DNA from: Thermoplasmata archaeon
GTDB lineage: Archaea; Thermoplasmatota; Thermoplasmata; Thermoplasmatales; Thermoplasmataceae
Length of the DNA stretch: 13,142 bases
NCBI GenBank assembly: GCA_021850505.1
Contig: JAJZLW010000003.1
Location: 1-13,142 of the forward strand
Direction of reading: 5' to 3'
Below the pieces are notes generated by a model, which saw only the letters and a list, made by a program, of their open reading frames with translations, did not search any database and was not told the origin of the DNA. How positions within the stretch are numbered: the stretch's first letter is position 1; every line of letters starts with the position of its first letter. Below, piece after piece: positions 7,146 through 13,142 of the stretch. The position numbers and the translations under genes are program-made.

Positions 7146-7175
7146 ACTTCAATGTGAGATTCAAGATATTGAAGT
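7146..7175. repeat. inverted repeat (hairpin) between the convergent GNAT and rps7 ends
   Basis: ACTTCAAT at 7146-7153 pairs with ATTGAAGT at 7168-7175, and an adjacent G-T and T-A pair extend the stem to about 10 pairs around a loop of about 10 nt. It lies in the 128-bp interval between the acetyltransferase stop and the rps7 stop. It could act as a processing or termination structure for either strand. No strong T-run is attached. Confidence 0.4.
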
Positions 7176-7203
7176 TGAAAATGATATGGGTTGAATGATT
7201 AAT

Positions 7204-7764
7204 TTAACGGGCGGATGCCGAAATCCTTTCAATTTCCTCTTTCTTGTTCACCGAGAAAGATCCACTCTCGTTCCTGGAGGCAAGCATCAACTCATCAGCA
7301 AGGCACTGGGCTATGGGTTTTTTGCTCTTGAATGATGCATTCGTAGCCCCAATAGCAATGTTCCTGATTGCAACGCTGACTCGTCTCGCAGGTGATACAT
7401 CCACCGCCTTTGGAACTGCAACGCCACCATATCTCAGTCTTGTGACCTCTTCTCTGGGAGCAGCGTTTTCGATCGCGTTGACCATAACCTGGATCGGGTT
7501 TTCCTTTGTCTTTGCGGCAATGATCTCAAAAGACTCCCTCATGACCCTGTAAGCGCTGTACTTCTTTCCAGTCCACTTCTCGCTTCTCATAAGATTGTTG
7601 AGAAGTCTCTCCAGCGTACTGATATTTTTTCCAGTAGGTGACTTGCTGTATTTTCCTCCACCATGAAGGTTCAGACCTGATGATAGATTGATGTATTTTG
7701 TCAAACTTTGATCATGGACAGCAACGTCATTAACTGAATATAGACCGAAAACCTTTGTTTCCAT
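7204..7764 (-). CDS. rps7: 30S ribosomal protein S7 (uS7)
   Basis: Small-subunit head protein that binds the 3' major domain of 16S rRNA near the E and P sites. The 186 residues are archaeal-type uS7, with an N-terminal extension absent from bacterial S7. Conserved segments are [58 protein letters not shown] and the C-terminal [13 protein letters not shown]. The ATG at 7764 overlaps the rps12 stop by one base (TAATG), and GGTGA lies 6 nt upstream. The usual archaeal follow-on genes (elongation factors, S10) are not downstream; the next gene is the convergent acetyltransferase. Confidence 0.97.
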   Translation of the reverse strand: METKVFGLYSVNDVAVHDQSLTKYINLSSGLNLHGGGKYSKSPTGKNISTLERLLNNLMRSEKWTGKKYSAYRVMRESFEIIAAKTKENPIQVMVNAIENAAPREEVTRLRYGGVAVPKAVDVSPARRVSVAIRNIAIGATNASFKSKKPIAQCLADELMLASRNESGSFSVNKKEEIERISASAR

Positions 7765-8192
7765 TATCTCACCGTCTTCTCCTTTCTGCCTTTTACAAGC
7801 TCCCGGAGGGATATGCCGTTAACCTTGACAACCTTGTATCTTACACCGGGGATATCGCCTTTACTCCTCCCCATTCTTCCGCCGATTCCTTCGACGACCA
7901 CTTCATCATGTTCATCAATGTAGTTAATTGCGCCGTCACCTGGTGCAAAAGCAGTGATCTGCCTTCCATTCTTAATCAACTGGAGCTTCACGCATTTTCT
8001 GATTGCGGAATTTGGCTGTTTAGCCTCTATACCGACTTTTTCAATAACTATGCCCTTCGCCTGGGGTGCACCCTCTAGAGGATCACTCTTTTTCTTGAGC
8101 TGTAAGACTCTTCTTTTGTAGTCCCGATCTGACCACCTGAACCTGCTTCTTCCCTTCGCGAGCTTGTCTCCAGCATTTTGACCATTTGCCAA
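7764..8192 (-). CDS. rps12: 30S ribosomal protein S12 (uS12)
   Basis: Decoding-site ribosomal protein, 142 residues, archaeal-type uS12. The conserved decoding loop K-Q-P-N-S-A-I-R-K is near 58-66, and [20 protein letters not shown] near 99-118 corresponds to the second universal loop. The start is TTG at 8192: it gives the expected N-terminus M-A-N-G, no ATG or GTG fits, and GGTGAT lies just upstream. The initiation region is nearly identical to that of the UPF0179 gene. It is the first gene of an rps12-rps7 pair, with a 135-bp upstream gap to the YceI gene that contains candidate TATA boxes. Confidence 0.97.
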   Translation of the reverse strand: MANGQNAGDKLAKGRSRFRWSDRDYKRRVLQLKKKSDPLEGAPQAKGIVIEKVGIEAKQPNSAIRKCVKLQLIKNGRQITAFAPGDGAINYIDEHDEVVVEGIGGRMGRSKGDIPGVRYKVVKVNGISLRELVKGRKEKTVR

Positions 8193-8306
8193 TATATCAC
8201 CCTACTAAATCATGAAATTGTTAGTGCCTTCGGGATATTTTCATAACTATTTAAGATATCCATTCCATTCAAAAAAGATTGATTGGAATAATAAGGGGAA
8301 TCAATG

Positions 8307-8316
8307 CTTATAAAAA
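8307..8316 (-). promoter_or_regulatory. candidate rps12-rps7 TATA box
   Basis: Minus-strand TTTTTATAAG lies just downstream of the YceI stop. Transcription would begin near 8285 and leave a leader of about 90 nt before the rps12 TTG. A second AT-rich element, TCTTAAATAG (8247-8256), could give a leader of about 30 nt. Which is used cannot be told by eye. Confidence 0.35.
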
Positions 8317-8327
8317 TATTCTTACTT

Positions 8328-8879
8328 TTATTGATTCTGTTTATCCTCTGATAATACCATTTCCACATGTACCTCGAATTTAACTTTTGAACCGACCATG
8401 ACACCGCCGGTCTCAAGAACACTGTTCCATTTCAATCCAAACTCTTCCCTTATTATTTCCCCGGTAACAGTTGCTCCGAATCTCTCTTTTCCATAGGGAT
8501 CCTTGATCTTACCCTCAAACGTTCCCCTGAGTTTGACCTCCTTGTTTATTCCCTTTATCGAGAGATTTCCGGATATTTCATAGTCCTCATCGGAGAGATG
8601 TTTTATCTTTGTGGATTCAAATGTTAGTGATCTGTATTTGTCCGCCTCAAAGAAATCCGGAGACCTCAGATGCGCATCCCTCTTTTCCTCGTCCGTTGTT
8701 ATACTGAGAGGATCGATCTCAACTCTCACCTTGGACGCCTCCAGATTATCCGGGGAACCTGTAAAGACAACATCAAATTTCTTGAAATGTCCCTTGACGT
8801 TCGATATCATCATGTGCCGCACGCTGAACTCCACGCTGGAGTGAACCTGATCCATTTTCCAAGTCTCTTCTACCTGCAT
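8328..8879 (-). CDS. YceI-family (lipocalin-fold) protein
   Basis: YceI proteins form a lipocalin-like beta barrel; characterised members bind isoprenoid or quinone-like lipids. This one has 183 residues, close to the family norm. It opens with W-K-M-D-Q-V-H-S-S-V-E-F-S-V-R-H-M (7-23), the hallmark D-x-x-H-S-x-V-x-F-x-V-R-H. Further family features are the S-P-D-F-F-E-A-D-K-Y-R-S-L-T-F-E-S-T segment, G-N-L-S-I-K-G-I-N-K-E-V and a C-terminal R-E-E-F-G-L-K-W-N. ATG 8879 is chosen because GGTGA is 7 nt upstream; a TTG at 8912 would add 11 residues without support. There is no signal peptide, so it is probably cytosolic, unlike many bacterial periplasmic members. It is divergent from an HxlR regulator, its likely controller. 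Confidence 0.93.
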   Translation of the reverse strand: MQVEETWKMDQVHSSVEFSVRHMMISNVKGHFKKFDVVFTGSPDNLEASKVRVEIDPLSITTDEEKRDAHLRSPDFFEADKYRSLTFESTKIKHLSDEDYEISGNLSIKGINKEVKLRGTFEGKIKDPYGKERFGATVTGEIIREEFGLKWNSVLETGGVMVGSKVKFEVHVEMVLSEDKQNQ

Positions 8880-8914
8880 ATTTATTTCACCATACAAAAT
8901 TACTTTTTGCAATC

Positions 8915-8941
8915 AGGTATAATAGATACATTAAAATACCT
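8915..8941. promoter_or_regulatory. nested inverted repeats between YceI gene and HxlR gene (candidate operator)
   Basis: AGGTAT at 8915-8920 and ATACCT at 8936-8941 form an outer inverted repeat. Inside it, GTAT at 8917-8920 and ATAC at 8926-8929 form an inner repeat with a 5-bp spacer. The elements lie in the 93-bp divergent gap and overlap AT-rich promoter-like sequence for both directions (TTAAAATA on plus). The half-site size suits a dimeric winged-helix regulator such as HxlR. Inferred, not tested. Confidence 0.45.
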
Positions 8942-8972
8942 TCTGCTACTTACATGATATGAGGTGTCATTG

Positions 8973-9311
8973 ATGCAATCTAATGCGATGTCTTTTGAGG
9001 CATTAAAAGAGCATGTGAACTGCCCGATAGTTTCAGCGATAAAGAATATTGGCGGTCTCTGGAACCTGATTATCATCCGGTATCTTTCGGAGAAGCCAAT
9101 GGGTTTTAACGAGCTTCTCAAAACTGTTGACGGACTGAACTCGAAGACATTGTCAAGGGTGCTCAAGAATCTGCAGGCGAATGATATCATCATAAGAAAG
9201 ATAATCAACACACAGCCTTTCCTTGTGCAGTATTCACTGACTGAGAAAGGCGAGGCATTGAAGCCTGTTCTCGATGCGCTCAGGACCTGGGGAGAATCCT
9301 TTCAGTCCTGA
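8973..9311 (+). CDS. HxlR-family winged-helix transcriptional regulator
   Basis: Single-domain DNA-binding protein of 112 residues, normal for HxlR/DUF24. It has the family opening N-C-P-I (C17), then I-G-G-L-W-N-L-I-I-I-R-Y-L. The recognition region F-N-E-L-L-K-T-V-D-G-L-N-S-K-T-L-S-R-V-L-K-N-L follows, then the wing, and Y-S-L-T-E-K-G-E-A-L-K-P-V-L-D-A-L at the C-terminal dimer helix. The cysteine next to Pro is conserved in redox- or electrophile-sensing members such as YodB and HypR, so C17 may sense oxidants or quinone-like compounds. ATG 8973 has GAGGTG 6 nt upstream; TTG 8970 and GTG 8964 are less likely. It is divergent from the YceI gene and ends 3 bp from the end of the convergent GTPase gene. 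Confidence 0.93.
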   Translation: MQSNAMSFEALKEHVNCPIVSAIKNIGGLWNLIIIRYLSEKPMGFNELLKTVDGLNSKTLSRVLKNLQANDIIIRKIINTQPFLVQYSLTEKGEALKPVLDALRTWGESFQS

Positions 9312-9314
9312 TCA

Positions 9315-10484
9315 TCATTTTGTCTTCGAGACTATCCGGATAACATCCCCTTCCTTCAGCTCATGATCTTTCCCGATGACCATCTTTGTTTTGCAGTCAA
9401 TCGCCCTGATGAATCCTTCGCCTATTTCTGAATGCACCATGAATGCAAGATCCAATGGCGTTGATCCCTTTTTTAAGAGGAATGCATCCGGCAGGATGTT
9501 TCCGTTCCTGTCAGACCATGTAGTTTCATCGTAAACAGGATAGACCGTTATAAGATCCAGAATGTCCTGAACTATTTTTCCCAGAATGTCGAAAGGTCTT
9601 GATATAACCTCAGATTGCAAAAATGAACCGATTTTCTCCAGGACTTCTTTCTGGGCCGGGGTTGCCTTATCGGTTGGATCGAACGGTGGTATCCTTGTTC
9701 TTATTATGCCGTGGCTGACAGCCCTCTGGAGTGCGAGTTCATATTCGGCTGATACAAGATCGATCTCAGGAAATGATTTTTTTATCGTCATTAATTCATC
9801 TCTCTGAAGCAAATCGGCTTTATTTGCTAAAGGAATTACAGGTTTTATCCTGCTGAAAAGGATCTCTGAAAAACTCACTATTGTGTCATGATCCCAGATG
9901 GAAAGCTTTTGTGGCAAGGACCCAATCTGAAGTATCTCATGAATTGATTTTTCATCAATACCAAGGTAGCCGACCTTCCTGATCAGGGATTTTTCAACCC
10001 TTTCATCTGTTGAATCTGCTTTTTTTGCAAATTTCTCCCAGTCTCTTTCTATTATACCGGAGGACCAGCGGATTATCTCCTGTTTTATGTCATGAATTTC
10101 ATTGCTGATTGAACCTTCCGGATCCGTACTGGAGACAGCTTCCTTCGCATCAAAAACAAGAATCAGTGAATTAGCATCCGTAACGCTCTGCAGAAACTGG
10201 TTTCCCATACCCTTGCCCTCGCTGGCACCTTCTATCAGCCCGGGGACATCCACCACCTGGACAGGGATAAGCCTCTTTCCATTCATGCAGCTCCCATGGT
10301 TGGGTGTGCATTTTTTGTGGATCAGCACTTCAGGGCAGTCCCGTATAATGAAGGATGTTCCTATGTTCGGCTGTATTGTCGTGAAAGGGTAGTTGGCTAT
10401 CTCAACTTCTGTAGCTGTTATTGCAGAAAAAAGCGTTGACTTTCCTGCGTTTGGCTTGCCAATTAGGCCTATCTTGAATGACAA
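9315..10484 (-). CDS. Obg/YchF-related GTPase with C-terminal TGS domain
   Basis: Translation-associated GTPase, 389 residues. G1/P-loop G-K-P-N-A-G-K-S is at 9-16, switch I N-Y-P-F-T-T at 31-36, G3 D-V-P-G at 79-82 and G4 N-K-A-D at 221-224. Between G2 and G3 is a small cysteine segment (C50, C59, C66; C-T-P-N-H-G-S-C) typical of the archaeal subgroup. A helical region occupies about 130-200, and a TGS domain (about 310-389, with GSTPLDLAFMVHSEIGEGF) probably contacts RNA or the ribosome. The start is TTG at 10484: the P-loop begins only eight residues later and the first in-frame ATG (M67) lies beyond it. The TTG has GAGG about 7 nt upstream and comes 9 nt after the UPF0179 stop. Precise substrate or ribosomal role unknown; YchF-type proteins can also bind ATP. 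Confidence 0.94.
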   Translation of the reverse strand: MSFKIGLIGKPNAGKSTLFSAITATEVEIANYPFTTIQPNIGTSFIIRDCPEVLIHKKCTPNHGSCMNGKRLIPVQVVDVPGLIEGASEGKGMGNQFLQSVTDANSLILVFDAKEAVSSTDPEGSISNEIHDIKQEIIRWSSGIIERDWEKFAKKADSTDERVEKSLIRKVGYLGIDEKSIHEILQIGSLPQKLSIWDHDTIVSFSEILFSRIKPVIPLANKADLLQRDELMTIKKSFPEIDLVSAEYELALQRAVSHGIIRTRIPPFDPTDKATPAQKEVLEKIGSFLQSEVISRPFDILGKIVQDILDLITVYPVYDETTWSDRNGNILPDAFLLKKGSTPLDLAFMVHSEIGEGFIRAIDCKTKMVIGKDHELKEGDVIRIVSKTK

Positions 10485-10493
10485 ATGATCCCT

Positions 10494-10931
10494 CTAATCC
10501 AGGGATACCTCAACTTTTCTTATGTCAAAGCCCTTTGGACATTCCACCCTTTCAACAAGTTTCTTCACATTGACCTTTCTTCCCTCTTTCATGTGCATGA
10601 GGTTGCAGGTCTCGATGTATTTGCATGTGATGTAATCGCATTTCATCGATCTTGTTGTTACTGTGGAACCTTCCTGCAGGGAACGCCCAAACTGCATTGT
10701 CAGTGTTGTTCCTATCTCCTCGACTTCAACTGTCTTTACCTTGTCACCCCTGAAAACGAAGCAGTTGTTCAGTTTGTCCCTAACCTTGGTTATCCGATAG
10801 TTCTTTCCGGGTTCAAGGTTGAAACACACATTCCTGATCGCGCATGGTGAACATCCGACCAGAGGGCCGACGAATTCGAATTCCAGACCTTCTTTCGCAA
10901 GATCCTGTCCTATTAGAGATATCTTTGCCAA
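10494..10931 (-). CDS. UPF0179 family cysteine-rich archaeal protein
   Basis: Conserved archaeal protein of unknown function, 145 residues, soluble. The eight cysteines include two clusters: C27-X2-C30-X5-C36 and C98-X4-C103-X5-C109, plus C57 and C131. The spacing suggests one or two bound metals or an Fe-S cluster (inference). The start is TTG at 10931, giving M-A-K-I-S. GGGTGAT lies immediately upstream and contains the egsA stop codon, so the two genes are coupled with a 4-bp gap. The gene lies between egsA and the TGS GTPase in an apparent operon, which does not settle its role. Confidence 0.9.
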   Translation of the reverse strand: MAKISLIGQDLAKEGLEFEFVGPLVGCSPCAIRNVCFNLEPGKNYRITKVRDKLNNCFVFRGDKVKTVEVEEIGTTLTMQFGRSLQEGSTVTTRSMKCDYITCKYIETCNLMHMKEGRKVNVKKLVERVECPKGFDIRKVEVSLD

Positions 10932-10935
10932 TAAA

Positions 10936-11997
10936 TCACCCTATTATACCAGTTATTTCCAGTGCTTTTCTCGCTGCAGAGTAACTAAGATCAGTATTTC
11001 CAAGTATAGTCAATCTCTCAGGCCGGATTGAATGAGCTTTCATTAAGGCCTTTATTGCATTTTCCTCGGATATACCATAGTCCTCTGCATGAGTTGATAA
11101 ATTGATCTTTTTATAAGTGTTTGCCAGCATCTGCCAGTCTCCACCGTGTAAATACATGGATGGCAGGGAGCCCATGGCGCACTGTTCACCATGCATCGTT
11201 TTTCCAGGCCCATAGAGCTCAAGCGCATGCGCAAACAGATGCTCGGATCCACTCGCCGGTCTTGACGATGAAGCGATTGCCATCGCTGTGCCTGATGCCA
11301 GGATCTGCTTTGTAACCAGCCACGCAGATTCCTCAACGCCGGCTGCAACAAGATGCGCCTTCTCTATCAATTCCTTGGATGCATATTCAGCCAGTGCGGC
11401 CGCCGAACTTGAAAATTCCTCTCCATTTAGTCGGTTTGCAAGCTTCCAGTCCATAATTGCAGTTATGTTTGAGATAACGTCTCCTGCACCCGATGCCATA
11501 TACCTGTATGGTGCCTTTATCATTACTGATGTATCCGCGACAATTGCGATTGGCATGGCTGCCTCCTGAGAAAGAACCACACCCGGGCCCTTGATTGTTG
11601 CCCGTGGAGAGGCTATTCCATCATGACTTGCCGTGGTTGGAACGCTTACCATTGGCACCTTAAGCCTGAATGCCACCAGCTTTGCTGCATCGATTTTTGA
11701 TCCGCCGCCGATTCCTATTACAATTGCAATTTTTTTATCCTTGAAATGCTCGAAACACTCTGTAACATCCTGTTCGGTTACATCCTTAATCTTGTAGGAT
11801 TCTGTATCAAAATTTGCTTCCACAAGGAAGTTCTCCACGTCTCTTCCAGCCATCTCATAGGTTTTCTGTCCCGATATGATGGCAACCTTTCCACGCTTGA
11901 ATTCCCTCGATATCAGTTCGGGTATGACATGAAGGACGCCATGACCTGCAACTACCTCCCTTGGGAACTGCATTGTTTTTACTTTAAGGAAGTCCAT
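10936..11997 (-). CDS. egsA: sn-glycerol-1-phosphate dehydrogenase
   Basis: Reduces dihydroxyacetone phosphate to sn-glycerol-1-phosphate with NAD(P)H, making the archaeal-chirality backbone of ether lipids; cytosolic and Zn-dependent. The 353 residues match the family. The nucleotide motif G-G-G-S-K-I-D-A-A-K is at 97-106 and P-T-T-A-S-H-D-G-I-A-S-P at 120-131. Likely Zn ligands are D173 (A-G-D), H253 (G-S-E-H) and H269 (M-H-G-E-Q). ATG 11997 is preceded by GGTG (7-nt spacing) and by a TATA-like TTTATATTTA about 25-30 nt upstream, so either SD-led or leaderless initiation is possible. First gene of egsA-UPF0179-GTPase. Confidence 0.97.
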   Translation of the reverse strand: MDFLKVKTMQFPREVVAGHGVLHVIPELISREFKRGKVAIISGQKTYEMAGRDVENFLVEANFDTESYKIKDVTEQDVTECFEHFKDKKIAIVIGIGGGSKIDAAKLVAFRLKVPMVSVPTTASHDGIASPRATIKGPGVVLSQEAAMPIAIVADTSVMIKAPYRYMASGAGDVISNITAIMDWKLANRLNGEEFSSSAAALAEYASKELIEKAHLVAAGVEESAWLVTKQILASGTAMAIASSSRPASGSEHLFAHALELYGPGKTMHGEQCAMGSLPSMYLHGGDWQMLANTYKKINLSTHAEDYGISEENAIKALMKAHSIRPERLTILGNTDLSYSAARKALEITGIIG

Positions 11998-12020
11998 TAT
12001 CAGACACCATGCTTACTCGA

Positions 12021-12030
12021 TAAATATAAA
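12021..12030 (-). promoter_or_regulatory. candidate egsA operon TATA box
   Basis: Minus-strand TTTATATTTA lies in the 47-bp gap after the asparaginase-like gene, centred about 28 nt before the egsA ATG. The position suggests the egsA operon has its own promoter. Confidence 0.45.
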
Positions 12031-12044
12031 TGATCATTATTCAC

Positions 12045-12917
12045 CTATTCATTTCTCTCAAAATAACCAACCGGCATAGGCTTGTTGGAATAGGATTTGC
12101 ATTCTGTAGCTGAAGCAGCAATGAGTCCAACCGGGCCTTTAAAATCTACTGTTAGATCCTGCATTATATTTGACAGATCATCTGAACCTATCCTTTCATA
12201 AACCCTGTAACATAAGAGGTGCTTGATTATTTCCTCACCATAACCTGTGGCAACGACTGCACCCTTATTACCACAGTAAATCCCGGAACCTGGTAAGGGT
12301 GAATCTCCAACCCTTCCTCTCAGCATAGGTGTGGCACCACCTGTTGAAACTGCGGCTGCAAATTTCCCGTTGATATATGCAACTGCTCCCACCGTGTCTG
12401 TGGATCTTTCAAGCGGCGAAATGTCACCCATTGCTTTGAGTGATCGGTACCTTTCATTATCAACATCTCTTTCTGATTTCGTGGATCTGTATTTCTCCAT
12501 TTGCTCAATAGCTTTATTCGTCACAGGATTATACTCGGGATATCCGAGGAATCTTGCAAGCCTGATAGCTCCGTCCCCGCTCATAATTAAATGTGGGGTC
12601 TTCTCCATAACATCCCTTGCAAGGAGCACCGGATTCTTGATCTTTTCAACTGCAATAACGCTCCCCAATCCGCTTTCTGTCATTACCGCTGCATCCATTT
12701 GAATGCTGCCGTCTATACGCATATATGATCCAGTACCTGCATTGAAGATGGGGTTATCTTCCATTTTAACAACTGAATCAACGACTGCGTCAATTGCACT
12801 TTTCCTCAGTATTGATTCTTTAGCATACGTATCTAAAATGCTTGAGTGTTGAGGCTGGCCACCTACTCCACCATGCAGCATTAACAGATTTTTCGTGGCC
12901 AATAATACCAATCGCAT
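12045..12917 (-). CDS. T2-family Ntn-hydrolase: L-asparaginase / isoaspartyl peptidase
   Basis: Plant/EcAIII-type asparaginase that hydrolyses L-asparagine and/or beta-aspartyl dipeptides arising from protein ageing. The 290-residue precursor is expected to self-cleave before the nucleophile T175 in D-T-V-G-A-V-A, giving alpha and beta chains. Supporting motifs are L-H-G-G-V-G-G near 14-20, D-N-P-I-F-N-A-G-T-G-S at 54-64, M-D-A-A-V-M at 74-79, K-T-P-H at 106-109, S-T-G-G-A-T followed by G-R-V-G-D-S-P-L-P-G-S-G near 192-213, and A-T-G-Y-G-E-E-I. The linker before T175 is Lys/Arg/Glu-rich, as usual. ATG 12917 has no clear Shine-Dalgarno; a TATA-like AGTTATAAAA at 12951-12960 would give a short leader. 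A second ATG (M13) is possible but would shorten the first beta strand. Isoaspartyl repair would suit a hot, acidic habitat (inference). Confidence 0.94.
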   Translation of the reverse strand: MRLVLLATKNLLMLHGGVGGQPQHSSILDTYAKESILRKSAIDAVVDSVVKMEDNPIFNAGTGSYMRIDGSIQMDAAVMTESGLGSVIAVEKIKNPVLLARDVMEKTPHLIMSGDGAIRLARFLGYPEYNPVTNKAIEQMEKYRSTKSERDVDNERYRSLKAMGDISPLERSTDTVGAVAYINGKFAAAVSTGGATPMLRGRVGDSPLPGSGIYCGNKGAVVATGYGEEIIKHLLCYRVYERIGSDDLSNIMQDLTVDFKGPVGLIAASATECKSYSNKPMPVGYFERNE

Positions 12918-12950
12918 TTAAAATACATTTGAAGGTATCGTTAATTTGGA

Positions 12951-12960
12951 TTTTATAACT
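12951..12960 (-). promoter_or_regulatory. candidate TATA box of the asparaginase-like gene
   Basis: Minus-strand AGTTATAAAA lies 34-43 nt upstream of ATG 12917 and predicts a start site near 12929 with a leader of roughly 12 nt. Confidence 0.4.
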
Positions 12961-13051
12961 TGAAACCTTTAAGGAGTTTACCCAGTTGCTCGAAAATTGT
13001 TAATAATTCAGCAAATGTTTCTACCAAAAAAATAAATTAACATTAGACATA

Positions 13052-13072
13052 CAGCAGAAAGCGTTTTTGCTG
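13052..13072 (+). repeat. hairpin immediately 5' of tRNA-Val
   Basis: CAGCAGAAA, loop GCG, then TTTTTGCTG gives nine pairs including one G-T, ending one base before the tRNA. AT-rich sequence at about 13026-13038 may hold the tRNA TATA box, in which case part of this structure would lie in the 5' leader that RNase P removes. Confidence 0.4.
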
Positions 13073-13073
13073 A

Positions 13074-13142
13074 GGGCTCGTAGTCTAGCGGTATGATGTC
13101 TCCCTGACACGGAGGAGGTCACCGGTTCGAATCCGGTCGGGC
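13074..13142 (+). tRNA. tRNA-Val (anticodon GAC), 3' end cut by window edge
   Basis: Cloverleaf folded by eye. The acceptor 5' strand GGGCTCG (13074-13080) pairs with CGGGC at the window end plus bases beyond it. The short D stem is GTC/GAT (13083-13085 with 13095-13097). The anticodon stem TCTCC/GGAGG (13099-13103 with 13111-13115) encloses the loop CTGACAC. The T stem ACCGG/CCGGT encloses TTCGAAT. Anticodon GAC at 13106-13108 reads GUC and GUU valine codons. No intron. About the last three nucleotides (two acceptor bases and the discriminator) lie outside the window. Confidence 0.95.

Noticed and set aside
8210..8422. Minus-strand frame of about 70 codons between the YceI gene and rps12
   Set aside because: Half of it lies in another frame of the YceI gene; the rest covers the rps12 promoter region and shows no domain or ribosome-binding site.
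12045..12917. Glycosylasparaginase instead of asparaginase/isoaspartyl peptidase
   Set aside because: Same fold and nucleophile, but a cytosolic archaeal protein without signal peptide and with the asparaginase-type G-R-V-G-D-S-P segment fits the peptidase/asparaginase branch better; substrate remains unproven.
12982..13014. Imperfect TTGCT/AGCAA inverted repeat between the asparaginase-like gene and the tRNA
   Set aside because: Only five clean pairs with interruptions; no positional logic.
1..13142. CRISPR array, transposase, integrase, attachment site or toxin-antitoxin genes
   Set aside because: No regularly spaced repeats, no transposase or recombinase motifs and no small paired ORFs; the gaps are short and composition is even across the window.

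Overview
The window looks like chromosomal DNA of a Thermoplasmata archaeon, probably of the Thermoplasma/Ferroplasma/Picrophilus group. The evidence is an sn-glycerol-1-phosphate dehydrogenase (archaeal lipid backbone), archaeal-type S12 and S7 proteins, an archaeal-only UPF0179 protein, a CYP119/CYP231-like thermoacidophile P450, a four-part 2-oxoacid dehydrogenase complex of the Thermoplasma kind, and many starts placed 25-30 nt after AT-rich TATA-like boxes. The genus cannot be fixed from sequence alone. Most of the window is ordinary housekeeping and energy metabolism. No CRISPR array, IS element, toxin-antitoxin pair or defence cluster is visible, and no gene-free stretch exceeds about 200 bp.

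Left block (1-4593, minus strand, read right to left): a cytochrome P450, then lipoyl synthase lipA, then E1-alpha, E1-beta and the N-terminal part of E2 of a 2-oxoacid dehydrogenase complex. lipA overlaps E1-alpha by 38 nt, E1-alpha overlaps E1-beta by ATGA, and the E1-beta stop directly abuts the E2 start. The enzyme that makes the lipoyl cofactor is therefore coupled in translation to the complex that needs it. E2 runs off the left edge, and E3 (dihydrolipoamide dehydrogenase) is expected beyond it.

Middle (4594-7203): divergent from the P450 is a two-gene operon for electron-transfer flavoprotein beta and alpha (fixA-fixB), preceded by a small inverted repeat and a direct repeat. Then comes a PaiA-like GNAT acetyltransferase whose reading frame is broken in a run of eight A residues. 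The GNAT end faces the ribosomal operon across a short interval that can form a hairpin.

Right block (7204-13142): rps12-rps7 (minus), without the RNA polymerase and elongation-factor genes that accompany them in many archaea. Next is a divergent pair, YceI-family lipocalin-like protein (minus) and HxlR-family regulator (plus), sharing an intergenic region with nested inverted repeats. Then the operon egsA-UPF0179-GTPase (minus), an N-terminal-nucleophile asparaginase/isoaspartyl peptidase (minus), and a tRNA-Val(GAC) cut by the right edge.

TTG starts are clear for rps12, the UPF0179 gene and the GTPase. The first two share an almost identical 20-nt initiation region. The items most worth checking are the frameshifted acetyltransferase, the regulatory repeats in the HxlR/YceI and P450/ETF divergent regions, and the P450-lipA-dehydrogenase-ETF neighbourhood.
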